A stretch of DNA of 64,000 nucleotides, from assembly GCF_000153485.2 (NCBI RefSeq), contig NC_018721.1:3844001-3908000 (forward strand). The letters run 5' to 3'. Position 1 is the first letter of the stretch, and each line of letters opens with the position of its first letter. A model generated the notes under the pieces. The model was not told the origin of the DNA. It saw only the letters and a list, made by a program, of their open reading frames with translations, and made no database searches. The stretch comes from Psychroflexus torquis ATCC 700755. Lineage in GTDB: Bacteria; Bacteroidota; Bacteroidia; Flavobacteriales; Flavobacteriaceae. Position numbers and translations under genes: made by a program. Shown piece after piece: positions 27,040-37,255 of this stretch.

Positions 27040-29586
27040 CTAGGATTCCTTATCTGCTGTTTTTTGGACTTGGATAACTAACTCGTTTTTTTCTTTATCT
27101 AGATCCATATATAGGGTGTCACCTTCAGTTATAGAAGAATTGATAATCTTCTCTGCTAAGGCATCTTCAATATATTTTTGGATGGCTCTATTCAAAGGTC
27201 TTGCTCCATACTGTCTATCGAATCCTTTATCAGCTATATAATCTTTAGCCTCTTCACTTAATGAAAATTGATATCCAACATCATTAATTCGCTCAAAAAG
27301 TATTTTCAATTCAATATTGATAATTTTTTTGATATCGTCTTTTTCTAAAGCGTTAAAGATAACTACATCATCAACACGGTTTAAGAATTCTGGAGCAAAA
27401 GCTTTTTTTAGTGCTCCTTCAATTACCTTTTTAGTATTATCATCTTCTTGTTGTTGTTGTGATTTTGTTCCAAATCCAACTCCAGTTCCAAAGTCTTTAA
27501 GCTTTCTAGCCCCTACATTGGAAGTCATAATAATAATGGTATTTCTAAAATCTACTTTACGACCTAAACTGTCTGTTAAATGACCATCATCCAACACTTG
27601 TAGAAGTAGGTTAAAGACATCAGGATGTGCTTTTTCAACTTCATCCAATAGAATAACTGCATAGGGTTTTCTTCTTACCTTTTCTGTAAGTTGTCCGCCT
27701 TCTTCATAGCCCACGTATCCAGGAGGTGCTCCTATAAGTCTTGAAACTGCAAATTTTTCCATGTATTCACTCATGTCAAGTCTAATAAGTGCATCGTCGT
27801 TATCAAACAATTCCCTAGCAAGAACTTTAGCCAGTTGAGTTTTACCTACACCTGTTTGGCCTAGAAATATAAAGGAACCAATAGGTCTGTTGGGATCTTT
27901 CAATCCTGCGCGGTTACGCTGTATAGCTTTTACTATTTTTGTTACAGCCTCACTCTGTCCAACGACTTTATTTTTAATTGTTTCTGGTAATTCAGCTAAT
28001 TTATTACCTTCAGTTCTAGCAATACGATTTACCGGAATACCAGTCATCATAGAAACCACGTCGGCGATATGATTTTCTGTCACTGTTTCTTTATTCTCTT
28101 TAGAATTTTTTTCCCAGTCTTCTTGAGCTATCTGCAATTCATTTTCAATCCTTTTCTCGTCGTCTCTTAGTTTAGCAGCTTCTTCGTATTTCTGTTTTTT
28201 GACTACAGAATTTTTTTCTTCGCGAATTTCTTCTAGCTCTTTTTCAAGCTTTAAAATCCGTTTCGGAACATTGATATTTGTAATATGGACACGACTTCCT
28301 GCTTCATCTAATGCATCTATAGCTTTATCTGGCAGGAATCTATCTGTCATATATCTATTGGTGAGAGTCACACAAGATTTTATAGCTTCGTCTGTATAAA
28401 TGACATTGTGGTGATCTTCATATTTATCCTTGATATTATTAAGAATTTCTACCGTTTCATCCACAGATGTAGGCTCTACGATTATCTTCTGAAATCTTCT
28501 TTCTAAAGCACCATCTTTTTCAATATGCTGTCTGTACTCATCTAGAGTTGTAGCTCCTATACAATGAATTTCTCCCCTTGCTAAAGCAGGTTTAAACATA
28601 TTACTTGCATCAAGACTTCCTGTAGCTCCACCAGCGCCGACTATAGTATGAATCTCATCTATGAAAAGAATGATGTCCTCGTTCTTTTCTAACTCATTCA
28701 TTACAGCTTTCATTCTTTCTTCGAATTGACCTCTGTATTTAGTCCCTGCTACTAAACTTGCAAGGTCTAAGGTCACCACTCTCTTATCGTAGAGGATTCT
28801 AGAGACTTTCCTTTGTATAATTCTAAGGGCTAAACCTTCTGCAATGGCACTTTTACCAACACCTGGTTCACCTATAAGAAGTGGATTGTTTTTCTTTCTT
28901 CTGCTTAATATTTGAGAAACTCTCTCTATTTCCTTTTCACGTCCTACAACAGGGTCTAATTTTCCCTCTTGGGCCATTTCTGTTAGGTCACGCCCAAAAT
29001 TATCTAATACTGGTGTTTTAGATTTTTTAGTAGATTTACCTTTGTTATTACCGTTTCCACCCAATGACTCTTTCCCTGAGTCTCCAGCAGCAGCATCATC
29101 TTGGAATGCATCTGAAGGTGTGTCTAAATAATCACCATCCTGAGTAATCATCGCTTTAAATTCTTCTTTAACGTTATCATAATCTACTTTTAATTTATTT
29201 AGAAGCTTAGTTGTTGGATCATTTTCATTTCTAAGAATGCACAATAGCAAATGCGCAGTATTGATAGAAGAACTTTGAAAAAGTTTAGCCTCAAGAAACG
29301 TAGTTTTAAGAGCTCTTTCTGCTTGCCTAGTTAAGTGTAAATTCTTTTTTTCCTGAGATATATCTGCATTGGTATGATCTGAAGGATTTAAAATTTCAAC
29401 TTTTCTTCTCAGCAGTTCCAAATCAATATTCATAGCATCCAATATATTTATAGCTTTTCCGCTACCATCACGAAGTAAACCAAGCATTAAATGTTCGGTT
29501 CCTATAAAATCGTGTCCCAAACGTAAAGCTTCTTCCTTACTGTAGGCTATTACTTCTTTCACTTTTGGTGAGAAATTATCATCCAT
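27040..29586 (-). CDS. clpC: ATP-dependent Clp protease ATP-binding subunit ClpC
   Basis: This 848-residue Hsp100 unfoldase feeds substrates to ClpP. It has two N-terminal Clp-N repeats (starting DNFSPKVKEVIAYSKEEALR), a first AAA+ module with Walker A GEPGVGKSAIAEG, a UVR-like segment (KKQKYEEAAKLRDDEK) that distinguishes ClpC from ClpA, and a second AAA+ module with GQTGVGKTQLAKV. The frame is open for 53 codons further upstream to 29745, but those residues do not belong to the family, and MDDNFSPKV is the usual start. A TATTTTTG element precedes it. Confidence 0.95.
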   Translation of the reverse strand: MDDNFSPKVKEVIAYSKEEALRLGHDFIGTEHLMLGLLRDGSGKAINILDAMNIDLELLRRKVEILNPSDHTNADISQEKKNLHLTRQAERALKTTFLEAKLFQSSSINTAHLLLCILRNENDPTTKLLNKLKVDYDNVKEEFKAMITQDGDYLDTPSDAFQDDAAAGDSGKESLGGNGNNKGKSTKKSKTPVLDNFGRDLTEMAQEGKLDPVVGREKEIERVSQILSRRKKNNPLLIGEPGVGKSAIAEGLALRIIQRKVSRILYDKRVVTLDLASLVAGTKYRGQFEERMKAVMNELEKNEDIILFIDEIHTIVGAGGATGSLDASNMFKPALARGEIHCIGATTLDEYRQHIEKDGALERRFQKIIVEPTSVDETVEILNNIKDKYEDHHNVIYTDEAIKSCVTLTNRYMTDRFLPDKAIDALDEAGSRVHITNINVPKRILKLEKELEEIREEKNSVVKKQKYEEAAKLRDDEKRIENELQIAQEDWEKNSKENKETVTENHIADVVSMMTGIPVNRIARTEGNKLAELPETIKNKVVGQSEAVTKIVKAIQRNRAGLKDPNRPIGSFIFLGQTGVGKTQLAKVLARELFDNDDALIRLDMSEYMEKFAVSRLIGAPPGYVGYEEGGQLTEKVRRKPYAVILLDEVEKAHPDVFNLLLQVLDDGHLTDSLGRKVDFRNTIIIMTSNVGARKLKDFGTGVGFGTKSQQQQEDDNTKKVIEGALKKAFAPEFLNRVDDVVIFNALEKDDIKKIINIELKILFERINDVGYQFSLSEEAKDYIADKGFDRQYGARPLNRAIQKYIEDALAEKIINSSITEGDTLYMDLDKEKNELVIQVQKTADKES

Positions 29587-29613
29587 AGTCTTTATGTTTA
29601 TTAGACGTTTATT

Positions 29614-29621
29614 CAAAAATA
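29614..29621 (-). promoter_or_regulatory. TAnnTTTG promoter element of clpC
   Basis: TATTTTTG on the minus strand lies 27 bp before the clpC ATG at 29586. The nearest upstream TTG is 27 bp away, longer than the usual 17-23, so the -33 box is poor. Confidence 0.4.
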
Positions 29622-29732
29622 ATACCTTATTACCGATATATGCCATCTCAATAGTGAAAATCTTATTAAATGTCCTTTTAAAAAAAAGATGTAATTCAAC
29701 TTTTATAGTCTTTAAGGATATAATAGGTTTTG

Positions 29733-29771
29733 TATATTTGCTCATTATTATACAAGACTAAGTTTTGTATA
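29733..29771 (+). promoter_or_regulatory. Possible gyrA promoter element and dyad in its leader
   Basis: TATATTTG at 29733-29740 matches the -7 consensus on the plus strand. It is followed by an interrupted palindrome, TATACAA (29749-29755) and TTGTATA (29765-29771), between the presumed start of transcription and the gyrA ATG at 29806. The dyad could be an operator or a leader hairpin. No -33 box is evident. Confidence 0.3.
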
Positions 29772-29805
29772 AATAGAATATTATCATTAATTAAAACAGT
29801 TTTAA

Positions 29806-32328
29806 ATGGCAAACGGTGAGCAGCTAATACCCATAAATATTGAGGATGAAATGAAAACAGCTTACATCGATTATTCGATGTCTGTTATTGTTTCTAGAGC
29901 ACTTCCAGATGTGAGAGATGGGCTGAAACCCGTACATAGAAGAGTCTTATTTGGCATGCAAGAGCTAGGTATATTTTCTAATAAATCTCACAAAAAATCT
30001 GCGAGAATCGTTGGTGAAGTTTTAGGTAAGTATCACCCACATGGCGATACCTCAGTTTACGATGCCATGGTAAGGATGGCGCAAGAATGGAGCATGCGTT
30101 ATCAACTTGTAGATGGTCAAGGTAACTTTGGTTCTGTAGATGGTGATAGCCCAGCTGCTATGCGTTATACAGAAGCTAGAATGAAGAAAATCAGCGAAGA
30201 GATGTTGGCTGATATCGATAAAGAGACCGTTGATTTTGTATTCAATTTTGATGATACCATAGAGGAGCCTACAGTTCTGCCAACCAGAGTGCCTAATCTC
30301 CTAGTAAACGGAGCAAGTGGTATTGCTGTAGGTATGGCTACTAACATGGCGCCACACAATTTATCTGAAGTAATTAACGGTGTTAATGCTTACATAAATA
30401 ATAGAGATATTGAGATTGAAGAGCTCATGACTCATATTAAAGCCCCCGATTTTCCAACTGGTGGAATTATATATGGCTATGAAGGTGTTAGAGATGCCTT
30501 TATGACAGGGAGAGGAAGAGTTGTCATGCGAGCTAAGTCTTCAGTTGAAGAAGTTAATGGAAGAGAATGTATAATAATTACTGAAATTCCTTACCAAGTC
30601 AATAAAGCAGATATGATTAAAAAAACTGCTGATTTGGTTAACGATAAAAAAATAGAAGGAATATCCTTAATCAGAGACGAGTCGGACAGAAATGGAATGC
30701 GTATCGTTTATATCTTGAAAAAAGATTCACTTCCTAATGTTGTTCTAAATACACTTTTTAAACACACGGCATTACAATCTACTTTTAGTGTCAATAATAT
30801 AGCATTAGTAAAAGGAAGGCCACAAATGCTTAATTTAAAAGACATCATCTATAATTTTGTTGAGCATAGACATGAAGTAGTCATCAGAAGAACCAAATAT
30901 TTGCTTAGAAAAGCAGAGGAGCGGGCTCATATTCTGGAGGGTCTAATTATAGCTTCAGACAATATTGATGAAGTTATTTCTTTGATTCGAGGTTCTCAAA
31001 ATGCTGAAGAAGCTAGAGAAAAATTAGTAGAGCGTTTCCAACTCAGTGAAATACAAGTGAAAGCCATCGTTGAGATGCGATTGAGACAACTTACTGGACT
31101 TGAGCAAGATAAGTTAAGATTTGAGTATGACGAATTAATGATAACCATTGAAGATTTAAAAGATATTTTATCCAGTGAGGATCGTAGAATGGAAATCATC
31201 CAAACTGAGCTTCTTGAAATAAAAGAAAAGTATGGTGATGATCGTCGATCGGAAATCAACATGGTTGGTGGAGATTTTAGTATGGAAGACATGATCCCTA
31301 ATGAAAGTGTTGTTCTTACCATATCGCATGCTGGGTACATTAAAAGAACACCTTTAAAGGAATACAAAATACAAAATAGAGGTGGAGTAGGTCAAAAAGC
31401 ATCTACAACACGTGATGAAGATTTCTTGGAATACATATTTTCTGGAACAAATCACCAATATATTCTTTTCTTCACCCAAAAAGGAAAATGTTTTTGGATG
31501 CGAGTTTTTGAAATTCCTGAAGGAAGTAAGACCAGTAAAGGTAGAGCTATTCAAAACCTTATGAATCTCGATCCAGATGATAGGATAAATGCTTTCATTT
31601 TGGTTGAGAATCTTTCAAATGAAGATTATATCAACAACCATTATGTATTGATGGTGACTAAGAAAGGTCAAGTTAAAAAAACTATCTTGGAGCAATATTC
31701 AAGACCTAGAATAAACGGGATAAATGCTATATCCGTTAGAGATGGAGATGAATTATTATCTGCAGTACTAACGGACGGTGAAAATCAGGTTATGTTAGGC
31801 TTAAGAAGTGGTAAAGCTCTTCGCTTTGAAGAAAAACACATTAGACCAATGGGTAGAGGAGCCGCAGGAGTTAAAGGCATAACCTTAGCTTCAGAAAAAG
31901 ATGAAGTTATAGGTATGATCTGTGTTAAAAATCCACAAGAGGAAACTGTTTTAGTTGTTTCTGAAAAAGGATATGGTAAGCGAACCTTTATTGACGATGT
32001 AGATGGAGAGCCGGTTTACAGAATTACTAACAGAGGAGGTAAAGGTGTGAAAACTATTTCTATCTCTGAAAAAACAGGACAGTTAGTAGCTATGAAGACT
32101 GTACATGACGAAGATGATTTAATGATTATTAAGAAATCTGGAGTTGCCATACGTATGTCGGTTTCAGATATAAGAACAATGGGTAGATCTACTCAAGGTG
32201 TTAGACTTATTTCCTTAAAAGGAGATGATGAAATAGCCGCAGTTGCAAAAATCATAAATGAAGATGAAGATGAAACTGAAATCAATGATGATTTGGATGT
32301 TACAAACGGAGAAACTACTGAAGAATAA
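29806..32328 (+). CDS. gyrA: DNA gyrase subunit A
   Basis: This 840-residue type II topoisomerase subunit cuts and rejoins DNA with its active-site Tyr Y121 in AAMRYTEAR. The quinolone-resistance region reads [11 protein letters not shown]82 and D86 stand where E. coli has S83 and D87, so no classic resistance change is seen. The C-terminal beta-pinwheel carries a gyrase-type box, NRGGKGVKT, which separates GyrA from ParC. The acidic tail is [20 protein letters not shown]. The TPR gene follows by 23 bp. Confidence 0.96.
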   Translation: MANGEQLIPINIEDEMKTAYIDYSMSVIVSRALPDVRDGLKPVHRRVLFGMQELGIFSNKSHKKSARIVGEVLGKYHPHGDTSVYDAMVRMAQEWSMRYQLVDGQGNFGSVDGDSPAAMRYTEARMKKISEEMLADIDKETVDFVFNFDDTIEEPTVLPTRVPNLLVNGASGIAVGMATNMAPHNLSEVINGVNAYINNRDIEIEELMTHIKAPDFPTGGIIYGYEGVRDAFMTGRGRVVMRAKSSVEEVNGRECIIITEIPYQVNKADMIKKTADLVNDKKIEGISLIRDESDRNGMRIVYILKKDSLPNVVLNTLFKHTALQSTFSVNNIALVKGRPQMLNLKDIIYNFVEHRHEVVIRRTKYLLRKAEERAHILEGLIIASDNIDEVISLIRGSQNAEEAREKLVERFQLSEIQVKAIVEMRLRQLTGLEQDKLRFEYDELMITIEDLKDILSSEDRRMEIIQTELLEIKEKYGDDRRSEINMVGGDFSMEDMIPNESVVLTISHAGYIKRTPLKEYKIQNRGGVGQKASTTRDEDFLEYIFSGTNHQYILFFTQKGKCFWMRVFEIPEGSKTSKGRAIQNLMNLDPDDRINAFILVENLSNEDYINNHYVLMVTKKGQVKKTILEQYSRPRINGINAISVRDGDELLSAVLTDGENQVMLGLRSGKALRFEEKHIRPMGRGAAGVKGITLASEKDEVIGMICVKNPQEETVLVVSEKGYGKRTFIDDVDGEPVYRITNRGGKGVKTISISEKTGQLVAMKTVHDEDDLMIIKKSGVAIRMSVSDIRTMGRSTQGVRLISLKGDDEIAAVAKIINEDEDETEINDDLDVTNGETTEE

Positions 32329-32351
32329 TATTAAAACTTAACACTAAATAG

Positions 32352-33629
32352 ATGAATACAATGAAAAAGTCAATTTTAGCATTAGCCTTAATAGGTGCAA
32401 CAAGCTTGAGCTTTTCACAAAGAGGTGAAATAAGAGATGCTGAAAGCGCAGTAGAAGATAATAATTTTAAAGAAGCCCTTGCTCAGTTAGATATAGCAAA
32501 ACCTTTATTAGCTGATGAGAAAGACAAATGGGTAATACGTTATCATTTAACAAAAGCTAAAACTCATGGTAACTTAGCTGAAAAAAAGTCTGGTGATGAC
32601 TTGATTTCAGATATGGATATCGCTTTACAGTCTTTAGAGTCTGTATTATCTATGGAGAGTGAAAATGAAGAAGCTTTAGCTTATCAAAATAAATTGAGAC
32701 AAACGATGGTTCAAACAGCTATTGATGGTCAAAACAATGGGGATTTTGATATCGCTGAAAAGCTGCTCTACAAAACTTATGAATTGGACAGAAATGATAC
32801 GGTGATGCTCTACTACGCTGCGTCTGCTGCTGTAAATGGTAAAATTTATGACAAAGCTTTAGACCACTACCAAAAACTTTTGGATATAGGGTTTAATGGT
32901 GCAACAGAGCAGTTTGTTGCTACAAACATAGAATCAGGTGAAGAAGAAATTTTTGAATCTAAAAATATGAGAGATATCGCTATTAAAACTAGTGAATTTA
33001 AAAATCCTAGCAAAAAAATGACCCCTGCTTTAACTGGTGAAATTGCTAAAAACATCACTCTTATTTATATCCAAGAAGATCAACCTGATAAAGCTTTAAG
33101 CGCAATTAAGAAGGCTAAAGAAGAAAATCCAGAGGACATGAGTCTTTTACAGGCTGAAGCTGATCTTTATTATAGAATTGGTAAAATCGACAAGTATGAC
33201 GAAGTGATGAAACAGGTTGTGAAAATGGATCCTGAAAACCCTTTACTTTATTATAACCTTGGTGTAGCATCAGAACAACTAGGAGATAAAAAATCTGCCA
33301 AGGAATATTATTTACAGACTATTGAACTAGATCCTGAAATGGTAAATGCCTATATTAATTTGGCTGCTCTTACTTTGAGTAAAGAAAAAGATATTGTTGA
33401 AGAAATGAATAGTTTAGGAAATTCTAGAGCTGACAATAAAAAATATCAAGAATTAAATAAACAGAAAAAACAATTTTATAAAGATGCTTTACCTTATTTA
33501 GAAAAAGCATCAGAATTGAATCCGAAAAACATGGATGCATTAAAAACAAAATTGAATATTTATTATCAGCTTGAAATGTCTGATAAGGCAAAGGTATTAC
33601 AAGAAAAAATCAACTCTTTACAAGAATAA
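32352..33629 (+). CDS. Exported tetratricopeptide-repeat protein
   Basis: The 425-residue protein has a signal peptide (KKSILALALIGATSLSFSQ) and then TPR units across most of its length, the clearest being NPLLYYNLGVASEQLGDKKS and EMVNAYINLAALTLS. TPR proteins are scaffolds for protein-protein contacts, so no specific role is given. It lies 23 bp after gyrA, an arrangement common in Flavobacteriia, probably on the same transcript. The start could be the ATG at 32361 (MKKSILAL). Confidence 0.85.
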   Translation: MNTMKKSILALALIGATSLSFSQRGEIRDAESAVEDNNFKEALAQLDIAKPLLADEKDKWVIRYHLTKAKTHGNLAEKKSGDDLISDMDIALQSLESVLSMESENEEALAYQNKLRQTMVQTAIDGQNNGDFDIAEKLLYKTYELDRNDTVMLYYAASAAVNGKIYDKALDHYQKLLDIGFNGATEQFVATNIESGEEEIFESKNMRDIAIKTSEFKNPSKKMTPALTGEIAKNITLIYIQEDQPDKALSAIKKAKEENPEDMSLLQAEADLYYRIGKIDKYDEVMKQVVKMDPENPLLYYNLGVASEQLGDKKSAKEYYLQTIELDPEMVNAYINLAALTLSKEKDIVEEMNSLGNSRADNKKYQELNKQKKQFYKDALPYLEKASELNPKNMDALKTKLNIYYQLEMSDKAKVLQEKINSLQE

Positions 33630-33652
33630 TAGTTTACATATTTTTTTTAAAT

Positions 33653-33686
33653 AATAAGCTGAGCGTTTCCAAACGCTCAGCTTATT
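33653..33686. terminator. Bidirectional terminator between the TPR and hpf genes
   Basis: A perfect 16-bp stem (33653-33668 with 33671-33686) with a 2-nt loop contains AAGCTGAGCGTTT. It lies between convergent genes and is followed by T-rich sequence on the plus strand and, on the minus strand, by AT-rich sequence. Confidence 0.85.
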
Positions 33687-33710
33687 TGTTTAACAATTTA
33701 TCAAATAGAA

Positions 33711-34013
33711 TTAATGTGAAGACATCTTTTCCTTCTTTTTCTGGAGCTGCCTTTTTACATCATCAATTGTGTTGGTAATGGCAACTTCAAATCCTTTTTC
33801 ATTAGAGGATGCAAATAAATTTTGTCCAGGAGCACTTAATTTGATTTCGCAAATCATACCTGTTTTAGGACTAGATGTGTTTTCTGTTTTGAAAAAAACT
33901 TCAGATCTCACAATCCAGTCATACCTATCCTGAAGTTTTTCGAGTTTTTTAGTTACTAACTCTTCTAGCCGTTCACTTGCCGTAACGTGTACGTAATTAA
34001 AATTGATGTCCAT
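33711..34013 (-). CDS. hpf: Ribosome hibernation promoting factor, short form (HPF/YfiA family)
   Basis: This 100-residue protein is of the short HPF/YfiA type: MDINFNYVHVTASERLEEL at the start, an alternating beta-strand pattern, and a basic tail KRQLQKKKEKMSSH. HPF binds 30S subunits near the decoding centre and promotes inactive ribosome dimers in stationary phase. The frame is open ten codons further to 34043, but the family begins at MDINF, so 34013 is chosen. Confidence 0.92.
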   Translation of the reverse strand: MDINFNYVHVTASERLEELVTKKLEKLQDRYDWIVRSEVFFKTENTSSPKTGMICEIKLSAPGQNLFASSNEKGFEVAITNTIDDVKRQLQKKKEKMSSH

Positions 34014-34324
34014 AATTTTTAATTTTAATAATCTATTATTCACTTTTATTACAAAGAGTATAAGCTTTGTAAATGGAGTTATTCATTTAAATAATTTCCT
34101 TACATAAATTTAATAAATAAAATATGCAATGCTTATTTTTTTCAAAATTTTAATTCAAATATTTAATATTTAACTTTAAGTTCTTTACATGTGTTATTAT
34201 TTGTTTAAAAGTTTGGATTTAATAACCAGTCTTGCGAATCCAAATCTTATCTTTTGTTTACGCAAAAGTCTATAGTATTCATAGTATTTTAGCATAATTA
34301 AATATCTGAAATTTTCAATTCATA
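34014..34324. other. Intergenic region between divergent hpf and FAD/Fe-S dehydrogenase genes
   Basis: About 310 bp of AT-rich sequence without a credible coding frame. Two dyads stand out: TTTGGATT (34212-34219) with AATCCAAA (34237-34244), and CTTTTG (34251-34256) with CAAAAG (34263-34268). They could be binding sites controlling the dehydrogenase gene. No full TTG/TAnnTTTG promoter is visible for either gene. Confidence 0.4.
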
Positions 34325-37255
34325 ATGCAAGCCTCCTACTTACAAGACTTATCAAAATCAATTGAAGGAGAACTTTATCTGGATGACCTTCATCAAATCA
34401 TTTATGCAACTGATGCGTCTGTGTATAGGGAACTACCTCTTGCTGTCTGTTATCCTAAAAACGAAAATGATTTAAAAAAAATTATAAAGTTTTCCGCCCT
34501 CTACAATATATCATTAACTCCAAGAGCCGCAGGAACCTCCTTAGCGGGGCAGTGCGTTACAGATGGAATGGTGGTGGATTTAAGTAAGTATTTTACGTCT
34601 CAACTTAATTTTGATAAGATCACTAAAAGCATAAGGCTACAACCAGGGATTGTAAGAGATAGTTTGAATAAATTCCTATCTAGTCATGACTTATTCTTCG
34701 GTCCAAATACGTCAACTAGTAACCGTTGCAATGTTGGTGGTATGTTTGGTAATAATTCCTCTGGGACGACTTCAATAAGATACGGCGTGACCAGAGATAA
34801 AATGATATCTTCTAAGGGGTTTTTATCTGATGGTAGTTATATCGAAGTTAAAACTCTTAATAAAAATGAATTTCAGAACAAGTTAAAATTAGAGTCTTTA
34901 GAGGGCTCAATTTATAGGTATTTCAATGAGTTGTTTCAAAGGCCAGATATTGAAAATATTATTGAAAATGGATTTCCTAAATCTTCCATACATAGAAGAA
35001 ATACCGGTTACGCGATAGACGAGTTATACAATTCATCCTTTTTTAACAAGGAGTCTATTGATGAATTTAACCTTAATAAACTTTTATGTGGAAGTGAGGG
35101 TACTTTGTTTATAGCTACAGAAATGGAGCTTCAATTAGACCATGTTGCTCCTAGACATTCAGCGATGATTGCCGCACATTTTAGTAGTATTTCAGAGTGC
35201 TTGGAGTCGGTAGAGCTTACGCTATCTCATCATTTGTTTACTTGTGAGATGATGGACAAAACGATCTTAGACTGTACCAAAGAAAGTATGAAATACAAGG
35301 ATCATCGTTTTTTTATTGAACAAGATCCCGAGGCGATTTTAATGTTAGAGTTAAAATCGAATTCTCTTAGTGACCTAGAACTTCAAGTTCGAAATTTACT
35401 CGATGATATAAAATTGAAAACTAAAGCTTATGCTTCACCAGTCTTAAAAAATGGCGAAATAGAGTTAGCTACAGAGTTGAGAAAGGCGGGTCTTGGTCTT
35501 CTAGGTAATCTTATAGGAGATGGTAAAGCTATAGCTTGTATTGAAGACACGTCAGTGGCTATTCCAGACTTACCACATTACATAGCAGATTTTACAAAAA
35601 TAATGAAATCATACAATCAGAAAGCTGTGTATTATGCCCATGCTGGTGCTGGGGAGCTTCACTTACGACCTATTCTAAATCTGAAAACATCCAAAGGAGT
35701 TAAAGAGTTTAAAAATATTTCTGAAGATGTCGCTAACCTTGTAAGGTCCTATAAAGGAGCCTTAAGTGGTGAACACGGAGACGGAAGAGTTAGGGCGCCT
35801 TTTACAAGACAAGTTGTCGGAGAGGAATGTTATGCAGTTTTCAATGAGATTAAACATCTATTTGATCCTCAAAATCTGTTTAATCCAGGAAAAATAGTCA
35901 ACCCAAAACCTATTGATTCAGATTTACGGTATGAGGTGAATAGAGTAGAGCCTGAGATTTCTACAAAAATGGATTTCTCTAAAAGTATGGGAATCCTTCG
36001 AGCAGCAGAACAGTGCAACGGGAGTGGAGATTGTAGAAAATCTCATGAGTTTGAAGGAGGAATGTGCCCAAGTTACCAAGCTACTCGTAATGAGAAAGAT
36101 ACCACTAGAGCAAGAGCCAATATGCTCCGTGAGGTTTTGACAAATGGCCACGAAAGTAAAAATCCTTTTGACAATGAAAATCTTAAAGAAATTTTTGATT
36201 TGTGTATTAGTTGCAAAGCTTGTAAAAACGAATGTCCAAGTAATGTGGATGTTGGTGCTTTCAAAACTGAATTTCAGTATCAATATCAAAAAGCCAATGG
36301 TGTAAAACTTCGTACCATGGTCTTTGCAAAAAATAACACCATCAATACTTTAGCCTCTAAAATAGCCCCGCTTTATAATTGGTTAAACACTAATAAATTG
36401 ATAGCCCCTGTCATTAAAGAAATTGCTGGTGTTGCTAAAGAAAGAAGTCTACCTACTTTATACTCTACATCCTTAAAGCGAAAAATAAAAAATGGAAAAA
36501 TCTCACTTTCTCCTAAAGGAAAACCAAAACAATCTATTTATCTATTTATAGATGAATTTACAAACTATCTAGATGTCACTATTGGAGAGGATGCTGTTCA
36601 GCTTTTGGTGAAATTGGGCTATGAAGTCAAAATTATAGATCACCCTGAAAGTGGAAGGAGTTATTTCTCAAAAGGCTTATTGGATGAAGCTCAAAAATTC
36701 GTGGATGCTAATGTCGAGATTTTTAAAGATATAATTTCTGAAGATCTCCCGTTGTTAGGTATTGAACCTTCAACAATCTTAAGTTTTAGAGACGAGTATT
36801 TAAAGTTGGCTTCAGATAAATCTTCAGCACATGAGCTGTCCAAGAATGTTTTTCTTATTGAAGAATTTTTAAATGCTGAAATTCAAAAAGGGAATTTGAC
36901 TTCCAAGCAATTTTCTAGTGAAAAACAAGATATAAAAATTCATAGCCATTGTTATCAAAAAGCCCTATCTAGCCAAATTCATACGTTCAATCTTCTAAAT
37001 CTACCTGAAAATTTTAAAGTTACTTTAATACCTTCAGGGTGTTGCGGAATGGCAGGAAGTTTTGGTTACGAAAAGGAGCATTATCAAGTGAGCCAATCTA
37101 TAGGAGAACTTGTTTTGTTTCCAGCAGTTAGAAAATCAAAAGAGGCTATTATTTGTGCAAATGGAACCAGTTGTAGACATCAAATAAAAGATGGTACTCA
37201 AAAAGAGGCTTTACATCCAGTGACTATTTTAAATAAATTTGTCTTAGAAGTTTAA
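34325..37255 (+). CDS. FAD-linked oxidase/(Fe-S) dehydrogenase, D-lactate/D-2-hydroxyacid type (YdiJ-like)
   Basis: This 976-residue fusion has an N-terminal FAD_binding_4 domain (PRAAGTSLAGQ; FGPNTSTSNRCNVGGMFG), a FAD-oxidase C-terminal domain to about residue 530, ferredoxin-like Cys clusters (CNGSGDCRKS with GGMCPS; CISCKACKNECP), and a final CCG-type domain (SGCCGMAGSFGYEKEHY). It probably oxidises a D-2-hydroxyacid and passes electrons to the respiratory chain. E. coli YdiJ has the same architecture. The substrate is not determinable. Its 3' end overlaps the convergent lipoprotein gene by 12 bp. Confidence 0.88.
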   Translation: MQASYLQDLSKSIEGELYLDDLHQIIYATDASVYRELPLAVCYPKNENDLKKIIKFSALYNISLTPRAAGTSLAGQCVTDGMVVDLSKYFTSQLNFDKITKSIRLQPGIVRDSLNKFLSSHDLFFGPNTSTSNRCNVGGMFGNNSSGTTSIRYGVTRDKMISSKGFLSDGSYIEVKTLNKNEFQNKLKLESLEGSIYRYFNELFQRPDIENIIENGFPKSSIHRRNTGYAIDELYNSSFFNKESIDEFNLNKLLCGSEGTLFIATEMELQLDHVAPRHSAMIAAHFSSISECLESVELTLSHHLFTCEMMDKTILDCTKESMKYKDHRFFIEQDPEAILMLELKSNSLSDLELQVRNLLDDIKLKTKAYASPVLKNGEIELATELRKAGLGLLGNLIGDGKAIACIEDTSVAIPDLPHYIADFTKIMKSYNQKAVYYAHAGAGELHLRPILNLKTSKGVKEFKNISEDVANLVRSYKGALSGEHGDGRVRAPFTRQVVGEECYAVFNEIKHLFDPQNLFNPGKIVNPKPIDSDLRYEVNRVEPEISTKMDFSKSMGILRAAEQCNGSGDCRKSHEFEGGMCPSYQATRNEKDTTRARANMLREVLTNGHESKNPFDNENLKEIFDLCISCKACKNECPSNVDVGAFKTEFQYQYQKANGVKLRTMVFAKNNTINTLASKIAPLYNWLNTNKLIAPVIKEIAGVAKERSLPTLYSTSLKRKIKNGKISLSPKGKPKQSIYLFIDEFTNYLDVTIGEDAVQLLVKLGYEVKIIDHPESGRSYFSKGLLDEAQKFVDANVEIFKDIISEDLPLLGIEPSTILSFRDEYLKLASDKSSAHELSKNVFLIEEFLNAEIQKGNLTSKQFSSEKQDIKIHSHCYQKALSSQIHTFNLLNLPENFKVTLIPSGCCGMAGSFGYEKEHYQVSQSIGELVLFPAVRKSKEAIICANGTSCRHQIKDGTQKEALHPVTILNKFVLEV

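Noticed and set aside
23160..29600. Genomic island or prophage around the Dps/ClpC cluster
   Set aside because: Base composition looks uniform, gene content is core, and no integrase, att site or phage gene is present; only the small repeat suggests mobility.
29587..29745. 53-residue N-terminal extension of ClpC
   Set aside because: The extension is not part of the ClpC family, and a promoter-like element lies within it; the family start MDDNFS is at 29586.
34201..34268. Dyads upstream of the FAD/Fe-S dehydrogenase as a riboswitch
   Set aside because: The arms are only 6-8 bp and no known riboswitch core is recognisable; I keep them only as possible operator sites.
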